A stretch of DNA of 64,000 nt. It comes from Nannochloris sp. 'desiccata' (Eukaryota > Chlorophyta > Trebouxiophyceae > Chlorellales > Chlorellaceae). The stretch covers positions 620,001 through 684,000 of the forward strand of contig JAGTXX020000011.1 in the NCBI GenBank assembly GCA_019044685.2, given 5' to 3'. The translations under genes were made by a program, and so were the position numbers. Positions 19,764 through 30,676 of the stretch are shown piece after piece (within the stretch, counting starts at the first letter, position 1; each line of letters opens with the position of its first letter). The notes below the pieces were generated by a model. It searched no databases, was not told the DNA's origin, and saw nothing but the letters and a program-made list of their open reading frames with translations.

Positions 19764-22700
19764 ATGACGCTATTACAGCGTGTACAGACGCCCAGTTTGG
19801 GGCTTACCAGCCGCCCATCTGTTCGGTCATGCAGTATGATTAGAGGACAGCGCCTGCTTGCCCCACGCAGCCCTCCAGTTGCTCGGCTTGGTGGCCATAG
19901 TATGCCTTTGGGATGTAAATATAAGAATTCCGTTGGGTGAGTATACGCAACTGGCGTGTGCTGGCCGTAATAATAATAAAAAGATGATGCCCTCTTCCGG
20001 ACTCCGCTTCCCCCATATCTTTGATCTTTAAATTTTTATACTTTTAACTGTCAACTCAAGCTAATATTACTAACTTGGTTCAATATATAACTCCAAATCA
20101 TGCAGTGTTTCTGGCTCTGTAAGCTGCCGTTTTCTCCGTGGAGCTACAGGGCCTGTTGGCCGCCCTTGGGTGTGCATTGCAGCCCGCCGCTGCAATGGCA
20201 AAATCATAATCGCCGCTTCCCTTGTAGACTCCTCCGCAGCAAATCCTACAGAATCTTCTGAAGCGCTGCTTTCTCAGAAACTTACTCTCCACCCTGAGTT
20301 GGAAGTAGGCAACCTTGCTAATGGTCTTAGATACGTCATTTTACCTAATGTCACTCCTCCTGCGCGCTTTGAGGCCCATTTGGAGGTGCACGCTGGATCT
20401 GTAGATGAGAATGAGGTTGAGCAAGGCATAGCACATTTGGTAGAGCACGTAACCTTCCTTGGAAGTAAAAAACGCGAAGGTCTCCTTGGCACAGGCGCTC
20501 GTTCCAATGCCTATACAGATTTCCATCACACTGTCTTCCACGTGCACGCTCCTCACTCCAACGCCAACAGTGGGGAACCCATGTTACCTGCAGTGTTAGA
20601 TGCACTCACTGAAATCGCTTTTGAACCTGAGTTCTTACCTTCCCGTATTGAAAAAGAAAGAAAGGCAGTTGTGGCTGAAGCTCAAATGATGAATACTATT
20701 GAATACCGAGTTGATTGCCAACTACTCCAATATTTACATTGGGAAAACGCACTTGGATGCAGATTCCCTATTGGAAAAACTGATCAAGTGCAGCAATGGC
20801 AACGTTCTGAGATTATGGGTTTTTGGCAACGCAACTACTTCCCCAAAAACGCTACTTTATATGTCGTGGGCGATGTGGACGTCGCTGCAACGAAGGAATT
20901 AATTGCAGAGACGTTTGGACGTGTGCCTGCATCTTTGGAAAACCCAGCTCCTGGGGCTGTAGAACTCAATGCTGAGGTTATTGCCGATGCAGCTGCTGGT
21001 AGTCACACTGCTGGTACTTCAAGCAACGGCAATTTTAGAAGCAATAATACGAATGATGGTACTAATGGTGCGGGTGAAGCGACTGGAGCGCTTCTTGATC
21101 AGATATCAGCTGGTGCGTCTCTTATTCGCCCTCCTGTAGAGCATCAATGGGGCTGTGGCAGGGTGCTTCATGCTGGGAAACCGGCCCCGGTCTCTATTTT
21201 CCGCCACCGTCTTTTACAAACTTTCCAGTTGTCAGTCTTTTGCAAAGTCCCTGTCCGTCCAATGAGTACCATGCAAGACCTTCGTCGTGCCTTTATGGTA
21301 CGGATCTTGCTTAGTGTGATGCAGTTTAGAATTAATGCCCGGTATGTTGCAGCCGACCCGCCTTTTGTTGCTATTGAATTAGACCATAGCGACTCTGGCC
21401 GTGAAGGGTGTGCTGTATCTACTTTAACTGTGACTTCAGAGCCTAAAGATTGGCGTGGTGCAGTCCGTGTTGCTGTTCAAGAAGTCCGCAGGTTACAACG
21501 TTTTGGTGTTACCACCGCAGAGCTTGAACGCTACAAATCTGCTTTGTTACGGGACAGTGAGCAGTTGGCTGAAGGTGCTGAATCGGTCCCTTCTTTAGAT
21601 AACCTTGAATTTGTTATGGAAAGCTTGGCTTTAGGGCATACTGTCTTGGAGCAAAGAGAAGCTCACGCCTGCTTGATGGCGTTGGCAGACACCATCACAC
21701 CTGGTGAAGTGAATGGCTTAGCTCGGAGTTTGCTCTCCTACGTAAGTCATTATCGTAATGAAGCTTCTCTTGTGAAAGAATATGAAGAAGACCCTGAGGG
21801 TTGGGCTGTCCCTGGGCCTACTGCAGCAACATCAATCGTTGCGTGTGTGCCCGCTTTTATGGATGCAAGTGGCCACAGCACTGGCTCTGCAGCTCCTATG
21901 CAACGTGGTGCTAGTATGGCAACGACTCAACATGTAGATCCTGCTGCTGTTTCTGCTATAGAAGATAGCGGTGAAGACGACGAGCCCCCAGAGGGGGCTG
22001 TTCGCTTTGAACTTGATGCAGCCGCCATTGAAGATGCTTTGTCAGAGGATGGTTTAGAGGTGGAGGCATTAGCTGATGTTGATGTCCCTGATGCGTTAAT
22101 CTCTCCTGAAGTTTCTGAAGTTTTATTAGCAGAAAGAAAGCCTCAGTTTGTTCCCTTGGATGGCCCCAATGGTATTGGAGAGATCACCCCGGCAGCTGAC
22201 CCTACCACTGGTGTCGTACGACGTCGTTTGTCGAATGGAATTATGGTTAATTACTGTCGTACAGATAATGAACCTCGTGGAGCTATGGTTCGTGTCGTTG
22301 CTGCTGGTGGGCGTGCATTAGAGAGCCCTGGTGTTGTCGGTCCGTCTGGCCATGGTGTCGTTGCCGTGGGTACTCGTACTTTGAGTGAAAGCGGAACAGT
22401 GGGAGCTTGGTCACGCGAACAAGTTGAATTATTCTGCATTTCTCGGTTGATTAACTGTGTACTCGAAGCTAATGAAGAGTTTACATGCATGGATTTCCAT
22501 TTTGCTGTGGGTGATGGCGGTGTCGCTGCTGTTATGCAATTACTTCACCTCTTTTTGGAGAAACCACGCTGGGAAGACGCAGCTATGGAACGATCAAAGC
22601 AAATGTACTTGTCACACTATAGATCATTACCGAAAAGCTTGGAACGAGCGACAGCTGATCGTATCATGGCCGCAATGATGGGTCCAGATCGGAGATTTAG

Positions 22701-23844
22701 AGATCCTTCCACTGAAGAGATAGAATCTTTGACCCTGGAAGGTATGCGAGTGGCTGTCATGGAGCAATTACACGCTGGAAATCTGGAAGTCTCTGTAGTA
22801 GGTGATATCGAGCTGGAGGAATTGGAGGAAGCTGTGTTGATGTACTTGGGTACTGTGCAGGCAAAGAGTGGGGAGTTGAACTTAGCGACAGCTGGTCAAC
22901 CTGCGATGATCTGTTCACCTGAACCGGAGGAGAGGCATATGGTGTGGCATTTGAAAGATTCTGATGAGCGTGCATGTGCGTATATTGCTGGCTCGGCTCC
23001 CAATAGATGGGGCAACTTCTCTTCTTCTCAAGCTTCTTCTTCTAGTTCTTCCACTGATGGGGCTGTGGCTGACAGCAACGGTAACGGCAGCACTTCTCAA
23101 AAAGAAGTTGTCGCTCCTTTAATTCTCGGACCTGACGCTTCTCCCATGCAAGTAGCTGAAGCTGCTCGTATTCGACGAGCACATCCTCTCTACGCCAGCA
23201 TTACTCTGGGTCTGCTCACTGAAATGATCAATAGCCGTCTTTTTACAACCGTCAGAGATACACTTGGTCTTACGTACGACGTTTCCTTTGAATTAGCCCT
23301 ATTTGATCGGTTACCTTCTGGATGGTTCCACGTCAACGTGACCTCCACTCCAGAAAAGATTAAGGATGCGATGATGGCTTCCCTTCAAGTGCTCCGCTCC
23401 GGCGCCACACAAGCCTTCACCCACAGAGATTTGCTTCGTGCCAAAAGAACTTTATTGACTCGCCATGAATCTGATTTGAAGGATAATACCTACTGGCTTG
23501 CCTTATTAACTCATTTACAAAGCGATGCGGTACCTTTGAAGTCTGTAGAGTGCCTGCGGGACCTCAGGGCGATGTATGAGACAATCACGGTGGATGATAT
23601 TTATGATGCCTATAGCCAATTTGATTTCTCAGATGATGCTGTCTTTACTTGTATCGGAACCAGTGGCAAAGAAGCTGTATTGAATAAATCACCTGTGCTG
23701 GAACAAGGTCCTAATGGAACTGGCGGTATCCGGAATGGAAGAGGTGGGGCGTCACCGCCAGAGGTCGATCCAGAGGCTTTTATGAATGCATTGAAAGCGT
23801 TTATGGGGAATATGCAGCAACAGCAACCTGGTGGGAAGCAGTAA
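19764..23844 (+). CDS. SPP: Chloroplast stromal processing peptidase (M16 zinc protease)
   Basis: Removes transit peptides from imported plastid precursors in the stroma. Exon 1 19764-19936 and exon 2 20106-23844 (donor GTGAGT, branch-like TACTAAC near 20070, acceptor ATGCAG, phase 2) encode 1303 residues, close to the about 1250 of plant SPP. The first about 95 residues are Ser/Arg/Pro-rich, a transit peptide. The inverted zinc motif HLVEH lies near 168-172, with the distal Glu in RKAVVAEAQM about 75 residues on. GARSNAYTDFHHTVFH follows, as in SPP. A second, inactive M16 half is in the C-terminal part (LTEMINSRLFTTVRDTLGLTYD). Low-complexity insertions (Asn/Gly/Ala near 350, acidic near 680, poly-Ser near 1035) interrupt the fold. 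The proposed intron start replaces a GTG-initiated frame at 20170. Confidence 0.93.
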
Positions 23845-24266
23845 AAGAGTAGAGAGTAGTAAGAATAGTGGAAAAAATATTAGTTGTTGAGTGTCTTTGT
23901 GTTTGTCGTCTTTTAAAAAAGTAAACAAATCTAAACCAATTAATCAAGCACTGTAAAATCAATCAAACTTGGCAACATAAGAAGTAATGGATGTATCTGA
24001 TAATGAAAATGATGGCGTATCGATGAAAACGAAGAGGATGGGAACAGGTATATAAAACAACAACGCTCAAGAGATAATACTAAAATAGTGTTTTCTAATT
24101 TCTTTCATAATTTTTATTCCATATCGATATCTTTGGAATTAATTTCCCGTTCTCTTCTTCAACATCAACTAAATAGAAATGATGCGTACAGAGAGGATAA
24201 CTTAAGATATACCTAACAAAAATACCGTTAATTAGTTAGTTATTTCTCATCTTTTATTTTCCTATT
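23845..24266. other. Convergent 3' spacer
   Basis: 422 bases between the stop codons of SPP and the BAR-like gene, strongly AT-rich. A TGTAA at 23952 is a candidate polyadenylation element for SPP. No coding potential seen. Confidence 0.4.
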
Positions 24267-25483
24267 TTACTGTCTAATCACCCCCGACGACAAAAATGGA
24301 TTTGCCGCTCCATCAGCTGATTGATTATTGTAGTCGCTAACAGGACTAGCACTCACTGTCCCTTGCGCACTCATGGACTGACCAACTCCTCCCAACTGCT
24401 GCTGGTACTGTTGTTGCTGCGAGCCTGCAGAAGCGTTGCCTGGACTGCCGCCCAGAGATAAGGATGAGACATCAATAGAGGATTCCGGTCTTGTGTCGCC
24501 GAGTGCTCTTGCAGCGCCACTAAGGGCTTCACCCTGGACACGGAGAGCTGATGCCATGTAGTGTTTAAGCCATGATGCGTCTTTGATAAGGGTAGAAAGG
24601 TCGCTGTAGAGAGATTGCTCTTTCTCTTGGTAATTTTGTACAACAACTGCAAAAAGAGAGAAAAGAAGAAAAAACAAGACCGTTGGTCAAGTAGGAAAAC
24701 TACTATTAATTACGTGTATCTCGTTTTGTACTACTATTTTTTATTAAATATGATAAACATTATATTTTCCCTATTACTCACGTGCAAGTTTCCCTTCTTT
24801 ATGCTGCAATTTCTTGATTGTATCATCCAAAGAGCCTTCCAATTTGGCATCTGCTCCACTGACTTTGCTCAACTTTGCCCTTTGTTTATCGACAGTAGCT
24901 GCAAGATCAATCACAGTGTGCCTACGTGAATCTACCTCAAGCCGTAACGCTTCTGACTCTTTCATACGAGTCTGTAACGCGGCGAAGACTTCAAGCCAAC
25001 GTTTGATGGGGACTAAGACCTGGGACTCAATTTGAGCGGAAGCTTGTTGGGAGAGGCGGATGACAGTTTCACCCTGAAAGGCAGGGCCACCGATAGACTC
25101 TGTAGGACGTACTTCCCCACCAGCACCAGCAGCAGTCTCTTCAAACACGTGTGGCAGTGGTGCACCCATGGCTCCTTTGGTGACGGTCAACATTGTGTCA
25201 CAGGCGGACTTCATGTCGGCAATCGCTTTTTCACATTTGCGCAGGTGGGCGGAAAAATCGATAGCCTCCTTCATCATTGCTTCATTGCGAACATTAGATG
25301 TTGGCTGGAAGTTCTTTCCTCGTAAGCCAGCGGCTTGGCGAACCCTGTAATACATCGTTTGAATAAATAATTGGATAAATAATTGCAAACGCTAAGAGTC
25401 AGGCGAACGCTTTTAAATTGAGAATGAGACATCTGCATGCAGTATACTTACTTTTCAGTGACTCGTCGAAGCCCAACACCCAT
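24267..25483 (-). CDS. BAR-domain-like membrane-remodelling protein
   Basis: Exons 25483-25452, 25344-24782 and 24646-24267 (GTAAGT/TACAG, GTGAGT/TGCAG) give 324 residues. The start MGVGLRRVTEKVRQAAG, then FSAHLRKCEKAIADMKSACDTML, resembles amphiphysin/endophilin-type BAR domains: an amphipathic start and three long helices, the second holding VLVPIKRWLEVFAALQTRMKESEALRLEVDSRR in which conserved basic residues would face the membrane. The third helix crosses the last intron (KLQHKEGKLA, then QNYQEKEQSLYSDLSTLI). The C-terminal 90 residues are Ser/Gln/Gly-rich and disordered, without an SH3 domain. Likely endocytosis or membrane tubulation. Fold assignment is from pattern only. Confidence 0.68.
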
Positions 25484-25814
25484 TCTGCTTATACAATTAT
25501 GTAAAGAAGAGGTCTAGTCGATTTTTTTATTTCAAATTATCGTGTAGAGGAAGAGTCTGGAGGGTCCAGGATACACCTAAGACGATATTTAATACGGCAA
25601 ACAATTTGGAAATTGGGTTAAAAGACAATATGAGAAGAGCGTGTGCCTTTCGACCGTGCCCGTCTGCTCCCGGTCTCGCCAATTTGGGGGTCTTAAGATA
25701 GCAATTGCCTTGGATCGCAGACACGTTAATTTTTGTATGTGAATAATTATTTGAAAGTTGGGTTCTGCGCGCATTCTCGTTAAAACTCTTTACCTTTAAG
25801 CAAATCAAGGTGCC
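25484..25814. other. Divergent promoter region
   Basis: 331 bases between the start codons of the BAR-like and WD40 genes, AT-rich. The open frames there have no recognisable coding character. No specific motif identified. Confidence 0.4.
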
Positions 25815-27056
25815 ATGAGCGAGCTTCCCATGGGCCTGACAGAAGAAGACATAGATTTAGAATTGCCTCATTGTGTCGATGTCTGGGAAATTGAATTGGA
25901 GGAGGCCATCACGTCTTTAAGTTTGACTCCAAAGGGCAAACTTGCAGCCGCCGCCACAATTGAAGATGCAATTACTATTCTAGACACTGAAACTGGAAAA
26001 ATTAAATTCACCCTTTCTGGACATGCTGGTGGTACCAATGATGTTGAATTCTTAAGCGGAACTGTGCTAGTATCTTGTGGAGAAGATGGCACAGTGAAAT
26101 TATGGAACATTGCCAAAGAGACGTTGATTAAAGAATTTAAAATTGATGGTGTCGATGCAGACGGCAACTCTCGTGGTCGTTCAGTAGGTCATCTTACCGT
26201 TGCAACTGATGGGCGACAATTCGCTGTCTCTTCAGGGCGCAGCGTCGTCCTTTTCGCTGTGGCCTCTGCTCCAGCTAACGCCAACAATGTCACCCGCCGA
26301 GACTTTCCTCCTTTGAAATCCACAGTAGAAGGCCTTAAATTTGATGCCAAACACGGCAATTTGCTAGCTGCATACAATGGAGGTGTCACTCTATGGGATC
26401 TCTCTACAAGAACGAAAGAAGAAGCCCAAGCTCTCGACTTTCCATATGAAGGCGCCTGCTTGGCTGTAGATGCCCACCCTTCTATGGACTGGCTTGTCGC
26501 TGGGTGCCATGATGCAACTGTACACATCTGGCAGCTTATTCATGGCAAAAAAGACGGCGTAGAGGTCAAAGATATGGCTTGCAGCGGCTACGAAAGACCT
26601 GTAAAATTTGTAAATTTCTTAAGTTCAGGAAAATATATGGCGTCTGGTGGCGGTACCAGAGGTACTATTTGGGATTTTACAGATAGCCCTGCTGGAACTA
26701 TACCTACCTTGACATTAGGCCATTCTGAAACTATCACTTGCCAAGCATGGCAACCCGATGAACCCTTCCTGCTTGCCTCAGGAGCCAAGGACGGGAGACT
26801 CTTGTTTCATGATGTAGAGGATATCGCTCAAGAAGCTCAAGAAGGGCAGCCTAATTTGTGTTTACCTGGTGTAGTAGCCCCGGCTGGTAAGAATAAAGAT
26901 GAAGCGACAGCATTGGTGTGGGCTAGAGGTGGCTTCATCATGGTAGGGCATGTGTCAGGTTGTGTGCGTGGCTGGTGCTTACCTGAACCTAGTTCCTCTT
27001 CTTCTGAGGATGAAGGGGATGAGGAAGGTGGTGGCGACGAAGCAGCTGCGCAATAA
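25815..27056 (+). CDS. WD40-repeat protein
   Basis: 413 residues, single exon. Several WD40 blades can be read: GHAGGTNDVEFLSGTVLVS with VKLWN, GHLTVATDGRQFAVSSG, LKFDAKHGNLLAAYNGGVTLWD, DAHPSMDWLVAGCHDATVHIW, VKFVNFLSSGKYMASGG with GTIWDF, and GHSETITCQAWQPDEPFLLA. Together they would form one seven-bladed propeller. The C-terminus is acidic with a Ser/Asp/Glu cluster that could be phosphorylated. No signal peptide. WD40 propellers are scaffolds and this pattern does not point to one complex, so I give no function. Confidence 0.85.
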   Translation: MSELPMGLTEEDIDLELPHCVDVWEIELEEAITSLSLTPKGKLAAAATIEDAITILDTETGKIKFTLSGHAGGTNDVEFLSGTVLVSCGEDGTVKLWNIAKETLIKEFKIDGVDADGNSRGRSVGHLTVATDGRQFAVSSGRSVVLFAVASAPANANNVTRRDFPPLKSTVEGLKFDAKHGNLLAAYNGGVTLWDLSTRTKEEAQALDFPYEGACLAVDAHPSMDWLVAGCHDATVHIWQLIHGKKDGVEVKDMACSGYERPVKFVNFLSSGKYMASGGGTRGTIWDFTDSPAGTIPTLTLGHSETITCQAWQPDEPFLLASGAKDGRLLFHDVEDIAQEAQEGQPNLCLPGVVAPAGKNKDEATALVWARGGFIMVGHVSGCVRGWCLPEPSSSSSEDEGDEEGGGDEAAAQ

Positions 27057-27286
27057 TAAAAGAGAGTTATGTACATATATAAGACTAAACTTTTGAAATT
27101 TCCGTCTTTCTATTTTCCTTTCTGTTTTGCTTCCTTTTCTTCGAGACCCCAGTGTTCTCCCTCTGTTGTAACTAGCTGAAAATATTTATTATCAATTTTA
27201 CTGCTACTAAATAGAATTACTTGTGACTAATGTTACAGGGGTGTTGTGTTCTAAAAACCTATGTTATTGTTTATTACCGCAGATGC

Positions 27287-27709
27287 TTAAACAATTGTGT
27301 TAGAGGCAGCGGCAACACGAGGCCAGAGATCGGCGCACTCCTTGGCCACGGGCCCAGTAATGGCAGATCCCTTGAGCTCACCCTTGACGTTCACGATTAC
27401 ACCAGCGTTATCTTCAAAATAGATGTAGGTGCCATCGATACGGCGCCAAGGCTTGCGCTGACGGACGACAATTGCGGGGTGCACCTTCTTTCTGAGATCA
27501 GGCTTTCCTTTCTTGCAAGTGGCCATAACCATATCACCGGGGCATGCGGCGGGAAGTCGATTCAAACGAGAGCCCCATCCCACAACGGAGATGATGTACA
27601 AGTTCTTACCGCCAGAGTTATCTGCGCAATTGATCGTTGCTGCCACTGGGAGACCCAGGGTCATGCGGAATTTGTTACCCTTGACACCACCCTTCCTGAC
27701 GGTCGCCAT
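27287..27709 (-). CDS. RPL23: 60S ribosomal protein uL14 (L23)
   Basis: Cytosolic large-subunit protein at the subunit interface. 140 residues, the standard length, in one exon. Family sequences are clear: [57 protein letters not shown], and [20 protein letters not shown], ending in [19 protein letters not shown] element on the coding strand about 50 bases after the stop may be the polyadenylation signal. A possible 5' UTR intron ends near 27735 (CTTACAG), which would resemble eL43, but this is unproven. Confidence 0.96.
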   Translation of the reverse strand: MATVRKGGVKGNKFRMTLGLPVAATINCADNSGGKNLYIISVVGWGSRLNRLPAACPGDMVMATCKKGKPDLRKKVHPAIVVRQRKPWRRIDGTYIYFEDNAGVIVNVKGELKGSAITGPVAKECADLWPRVAAASNTIV

Positions 27710-28417
27710 TGTGCCCTAGTTTTTACCTGTAAGAAATTAATCAAAAGTTGAAAATGAGCTAGGATGATTATGTAAATAATAGTCTGAAGAAATCATTCGC
27801 TCAAAGCCCCGCTGCCCAAAAATCATCCTTGCGACTACTAATGTACTATTTCCAAGACTGCCGCTTCATTAAGAGCTGTTCCAAGCAGCCACCATCCCAT
27901 CCAAATAAACAGCACTTCCTAATTTAAGAGATATTCGCAAGCTGCAGCCGCGATGCAGGCATCTATGGATTATCAGCATAAATCATAAAGCTTCCAGCAG
28001 TGTGCTTCGATGAAACCAACAAAATAAATCCTCTCATTTCAAGTCCAGCCGCATCACCCACTTCATATTTCGCTGAGCTTTCCCATACCCCGCATATGCA
28101 TTTCAGACATACCTTCGGTTTCTATAAGGTTAAAAAGAGGAAGAGACAAGCTCCAGAAATTGTCTTTGAGGAGGAACACAGAGCAAAAGTTCGTCGTCAG
28201 AAGTTTGATCCCGGATGCTCTTCTATTAACTTGAATTCGTTGGCCAATTTATTATAGTTTCTTTCGACTTCTATGCTTGATGATAATGAATATAATTTGA
28301 ACTAATTGTTCGCCAATTGCCAACCCTTTAACCAGCATAGAATTTAAAAACATATAGATCGCTTCACATCCGTCTCATTCCATCTCAATCCTCTTTTACT
28401 CACTGCATAGTCTCCCG
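27710..28417. other. Intergenic region with a small uncertain ORF
   Basis: 708 bases between the divergent starts of uL14 and OXA1. The only open frame of note is at 28000-28257, listed separately. The remainder is AT-rich and probably holds both promoters and the 5' leader of uL14. Confidence 0.4.
28000..28257 (+). CDS. Small basic hypothetical ORF (uncertain)
   Basis: 85 residues. The second half is strongly charged (VKKRKRQAPEIVFEEEHRAK, then VRRQKFDPGCSS), in the style of small nucleolar or RNA-associated proteins, while the first half is featureless. The ATG has a weak context. The overlapping +1 frame is open for a similar length, so base composition alone could explain it. I do not recognise a family; it may be a short gene, an exon of a gene whose other exons I missed, or chance. 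Confidence 0.25.
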   Translation: MCFDETNKINPLISSPAASPTSYFAELSHTPHMHFRHTFGFYKVKKRKRQAPEIVFEEEHRAKVRRQKFDPGCSSINLNSLANLL

Positions 28418-29809
28418 ATGAGCTTAAGTCGGCGTGGAGGAACTGTGGCATGTCGTTTACGTGCTCTATGCGCCCCTGTTTTACAAAATAGCTTGGGGTC
28501 TGGACTAGAGAGCAGCAGCAGCAGCACCGCTGCCGTCGCCGCCGCCTCGAGGGTTGCCATAGTCTCTGCACTCCAAGGCTCACAGAACTTTTCCACCAGT
28601 CTCTGGGGATCTTCTTCATCACAAGGATTTTATAGTCATAATGCCTATGGATACTTTCCTTCTAGAAATTTTAGCATTTTTCCTGGTAGTAGCAGCAGCA
28701 ATACTAATAGTAATGCTGATTCCGACATGGACAGCGCTAGCACCGCTGCGGAAGCTTTTTCTGCTGCCAGTGATGGCGCTACTACTGCTGCTGGAGCTAG
28801 CCTCGATAATGCCGCCTCTCTCTTAGCAGCGTATACCCCCGAATCTATAGTAGAAGTAGCAGCTGTAGCCGAACGTGCAGCTTTGGACTTGGCATCAGAA
28901 GGATGTTGGGCGCCCACTCGAGGCCTTCAATACGTCATTGAAAAAGTCCATGAAACAACTGGACTGCCCTGGTGGGCATCTATTATGCTCACAACTATAG
29001 GTATACGTACAGCCACCTTCCCCATCATGCTTATGCAAATCAAAAATACGTATGCCCTCTCCCAAGCAAAACCCGAAGTTGAGGCTTTAGTTGAACATCT
29101 AAAAGCAGAGCAAGCACGGGGGAATGCCAACGCAGTATCCGAGTACCAAACCCGTGTAGCTGCAGTCTGGTCTAAATACAATGCAAATCCTTTGAAAAGC
29201 ATAGCTACGTTGCTTGTACAAGCACCAATGTTTATTGGATTTTTTTCTGCCCTTCGTGGAATGGCTGCTGCCAAGGTACCCTCGTTAATGGAAGGTGGAG
29301 CTTTATGGTTTACAGATTTAACAATACCAGATGCTACCTATGCTTTGCCATTACTAGCAAGTGCCACTTTCTTGCTAACAGTAGAGGCCGGTGCGGCAGA
29401 TGGTATGGAGGGCCAAGGCGACAAAATGAAATCTAAAATGAAGAATATCATGCGGGCCGTTGCTGTTATTGTAGTACCATTCTCTGGAAGTATGCCTGCA
29501 AGTGTGTTTATGTACTGGACGGCATCTAATTTCTTTTCTTTAGCTCAGACTTTAGTTTTGAAGATTCCCGGAGTAAAACCAGCACTTGGGATTCCTATTT
29601 TGAAATCGAGCACTCCGAAAACAAAGCCTGGAAAACCGTTGACGACGTATACACAGAAACCGACACCAAAGGCTGCTTCACCTGCAGTAGTCCTAGCTGC
29701 TCCTGCTGCTCCAGCAGCAGTGACTTCTCCTCCTCCACCACCAATGGCAGCAGCAGCACAGCAGAGGAAAGTTAAAAAGGCAGCATCTAAAAAGAAGCGG
29801 AGGTCTTAA
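28418..29809 (+). CDS. OXA1: OXA1/YidC-family mitochondrial inner membrane insertase
   Basis: Inserts mitochondrially made and some imported proteins into the inner membrane. 463 residues, single exon. The N-terminal about 90 residues are rich in Arg, Ser and Ala (MSLSRRGGTVACRLRAL), a mitochondrial presequence, followed by an Ala/Ser/Asp spacer. The insertase core starts at TTGLPWWASIMLTTIGIRT, TFPIMLMQIKN is the conserved first-helix end, LLVQAPMFIGFFSALRGMA is the next, and the last helices are around ATYALPLLASATFLL and SVFMYWTASNFFSLAQ. The tail is Pro/Ala/Lys-rich and basic (KKAASKKKRRS), as in OXA1 forms that bind the mitoribosome. A thylakoid ALB3 is the alternative; motifs favour OXA1. 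Confidence 0.9.
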   Translation: MSLSRRGGTVACRLRALCAPVLQNSLGSGLESSSSSTAAVAAASRVAIVSALQGSQNFSTSLWGSSSSQGFYSHNAYGYFPSRNFSIFPGSSSSNTNSNADSDMDSASTAAEAFSAASDGATTAAGASLDNAASLLAAYTPESIVEVAAVAERAALDLASEGCWAPTRGLQYVIEKVHETTGLPWWASIMLTTIGIRTATFPIMLMQIKNTYALSQAKPEVEALVEHLKAEQARGNANAVSEYQTRVAAVWSKYNANPLKSIATLLVQAPMFIGFFSALRGMAAAKVPSLMEGGALWFTDLTIPDATYALPLLASATFLLTVEAGAADGMEGQGDKMKSKMKNIMRAVAVIVVPFSGSMPASVFMYWTASNFFSLAQTLVLKIPGVKPALGIPILKSSTPKTKPGKPLTTYTQKPTPKAASPAVVLAAPAAPAAVTSPPPPPMAAAAQQRKVKKAASKKKRRS

Positions 29810-30087
29810 AAAACGCTCATCTTTAAAAATGAATATTTCTTCATAGAGGCCTTGTATTTTATTTTGCTATTACAAATATATTTGTTTGTCAGTTATTTTA
29901 TATCTTGATATTAGTTACTTTCAAAACTCTATTTTTCAAAATCTCGAGTGCCCTGTCCTTTTTCCCTCTTGAGGATTATCTCGAGAGCGAAGTGACCCTC
30001 AAAAGGTTGAATTGAATTTCGTCATCAGTATTGTGTTTACCATATACGAAACTAATACACTTCATCACTGCTGTGTACAGTGCCACA

Positions 30088-30450
30088 ATGCTGTCGCAAC
30101 GTGTGATTAATCACACAAATTGTTTTGTTTCTCACAAACAACAAAATCGCTCGCAAAAGAGAGCGTACACTGCCATCTATTGCACCAATATGAATGAGGA
30201 CAGTGCAATATTAATAAGGAAAGACAACTCCCGTCGCCAGCTCCTAGGCAGCCTCTGCCTTGGCCTTGCCGCACTGACCACCGCCCAACCGGCCTCCGCT
30301 CTTCCACCAGGCTTCAAAAAAGATCTGACCAGTAAACGCAAGACCATAATCCCAATAGAAGCATTCAAAGAAGGTCCAGAAGGCCTTAAATATTTCGACG
30401 TGATCACAGGCGATGGCCTTGAAGCCAAACAAGGATGGAACTGGGTGTGA
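30088..30450 (+). pseudogene. Truncated thylakoid-lumen FKBP-type prolyl isomerase (5' fragment)
   Basis: Open from ATG 30088 to a TGA at 30448, 120 residues. It begins with a transit-like leader, then a twin-arginine lumen signal (SRRQLLGSLCLGLAALTTA, cut near PASA-LPPG), as in lumenal FKBPs. The mature start is FKBP-like: GPEGLKYFDVITGDGLEAKQG. Just where an FKBP should continue with its first core strand (usually a segment like RVAVHY) the frame runs into WNWV and stops. Nothing downstream to 31200 restores an FKBP domain, and no donor site is near. The DNA from about 30430 on reads in another frame as part of a different gene (next entry). I infer a broken gene; a short expressed product is possible. 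Confidence 0.6.
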
Positions 30451-30676
30451 TAATGATGCGCTACTTATAGCAGCGATGGAGAAAGTGGGAGGTAACGTTG
30501 ATGCCGCGATAGAATTCCTTGTTGAAGAGCTTCATGGAGACAGGAGCAGCTGCCGTGGCGGGAATGGTGAGTGCGGTGGTGGAACAGAGGAGGGAAGAAA
30601 AGAGGAAGAGAGAGCTAGACTTGAAGGTACACATGGGATGCTCTTACCTGAAACTGACCTATATAAGAAGCATTAG
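30413..30676 (+). pseudogene. UBA-like 3' fragment, resembling the tail of an OTU deubiquitinase
   Basis: In a frame different from the preceding FKBP fragment the sequence encodes DGTGCDNDALLIAAMEKVGG and NVDAAIEFLVEEL, a UBA-type three-helix segment of the form TGCDD...A-L-GGN-DAAIEFL found near the C-terminus of OTUD3-like deubiquitinases (recalled). A Gly/Glu/Arg-rich tail follows. There is no OTU catalytic domain upstream; the join with the FKBP fragment falls at about 30425-30440. I read it as the 3' end of another gene moved here by rearrangement, although a chimeric transcript or an assembly join would look the same. Confidence 0.5.
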
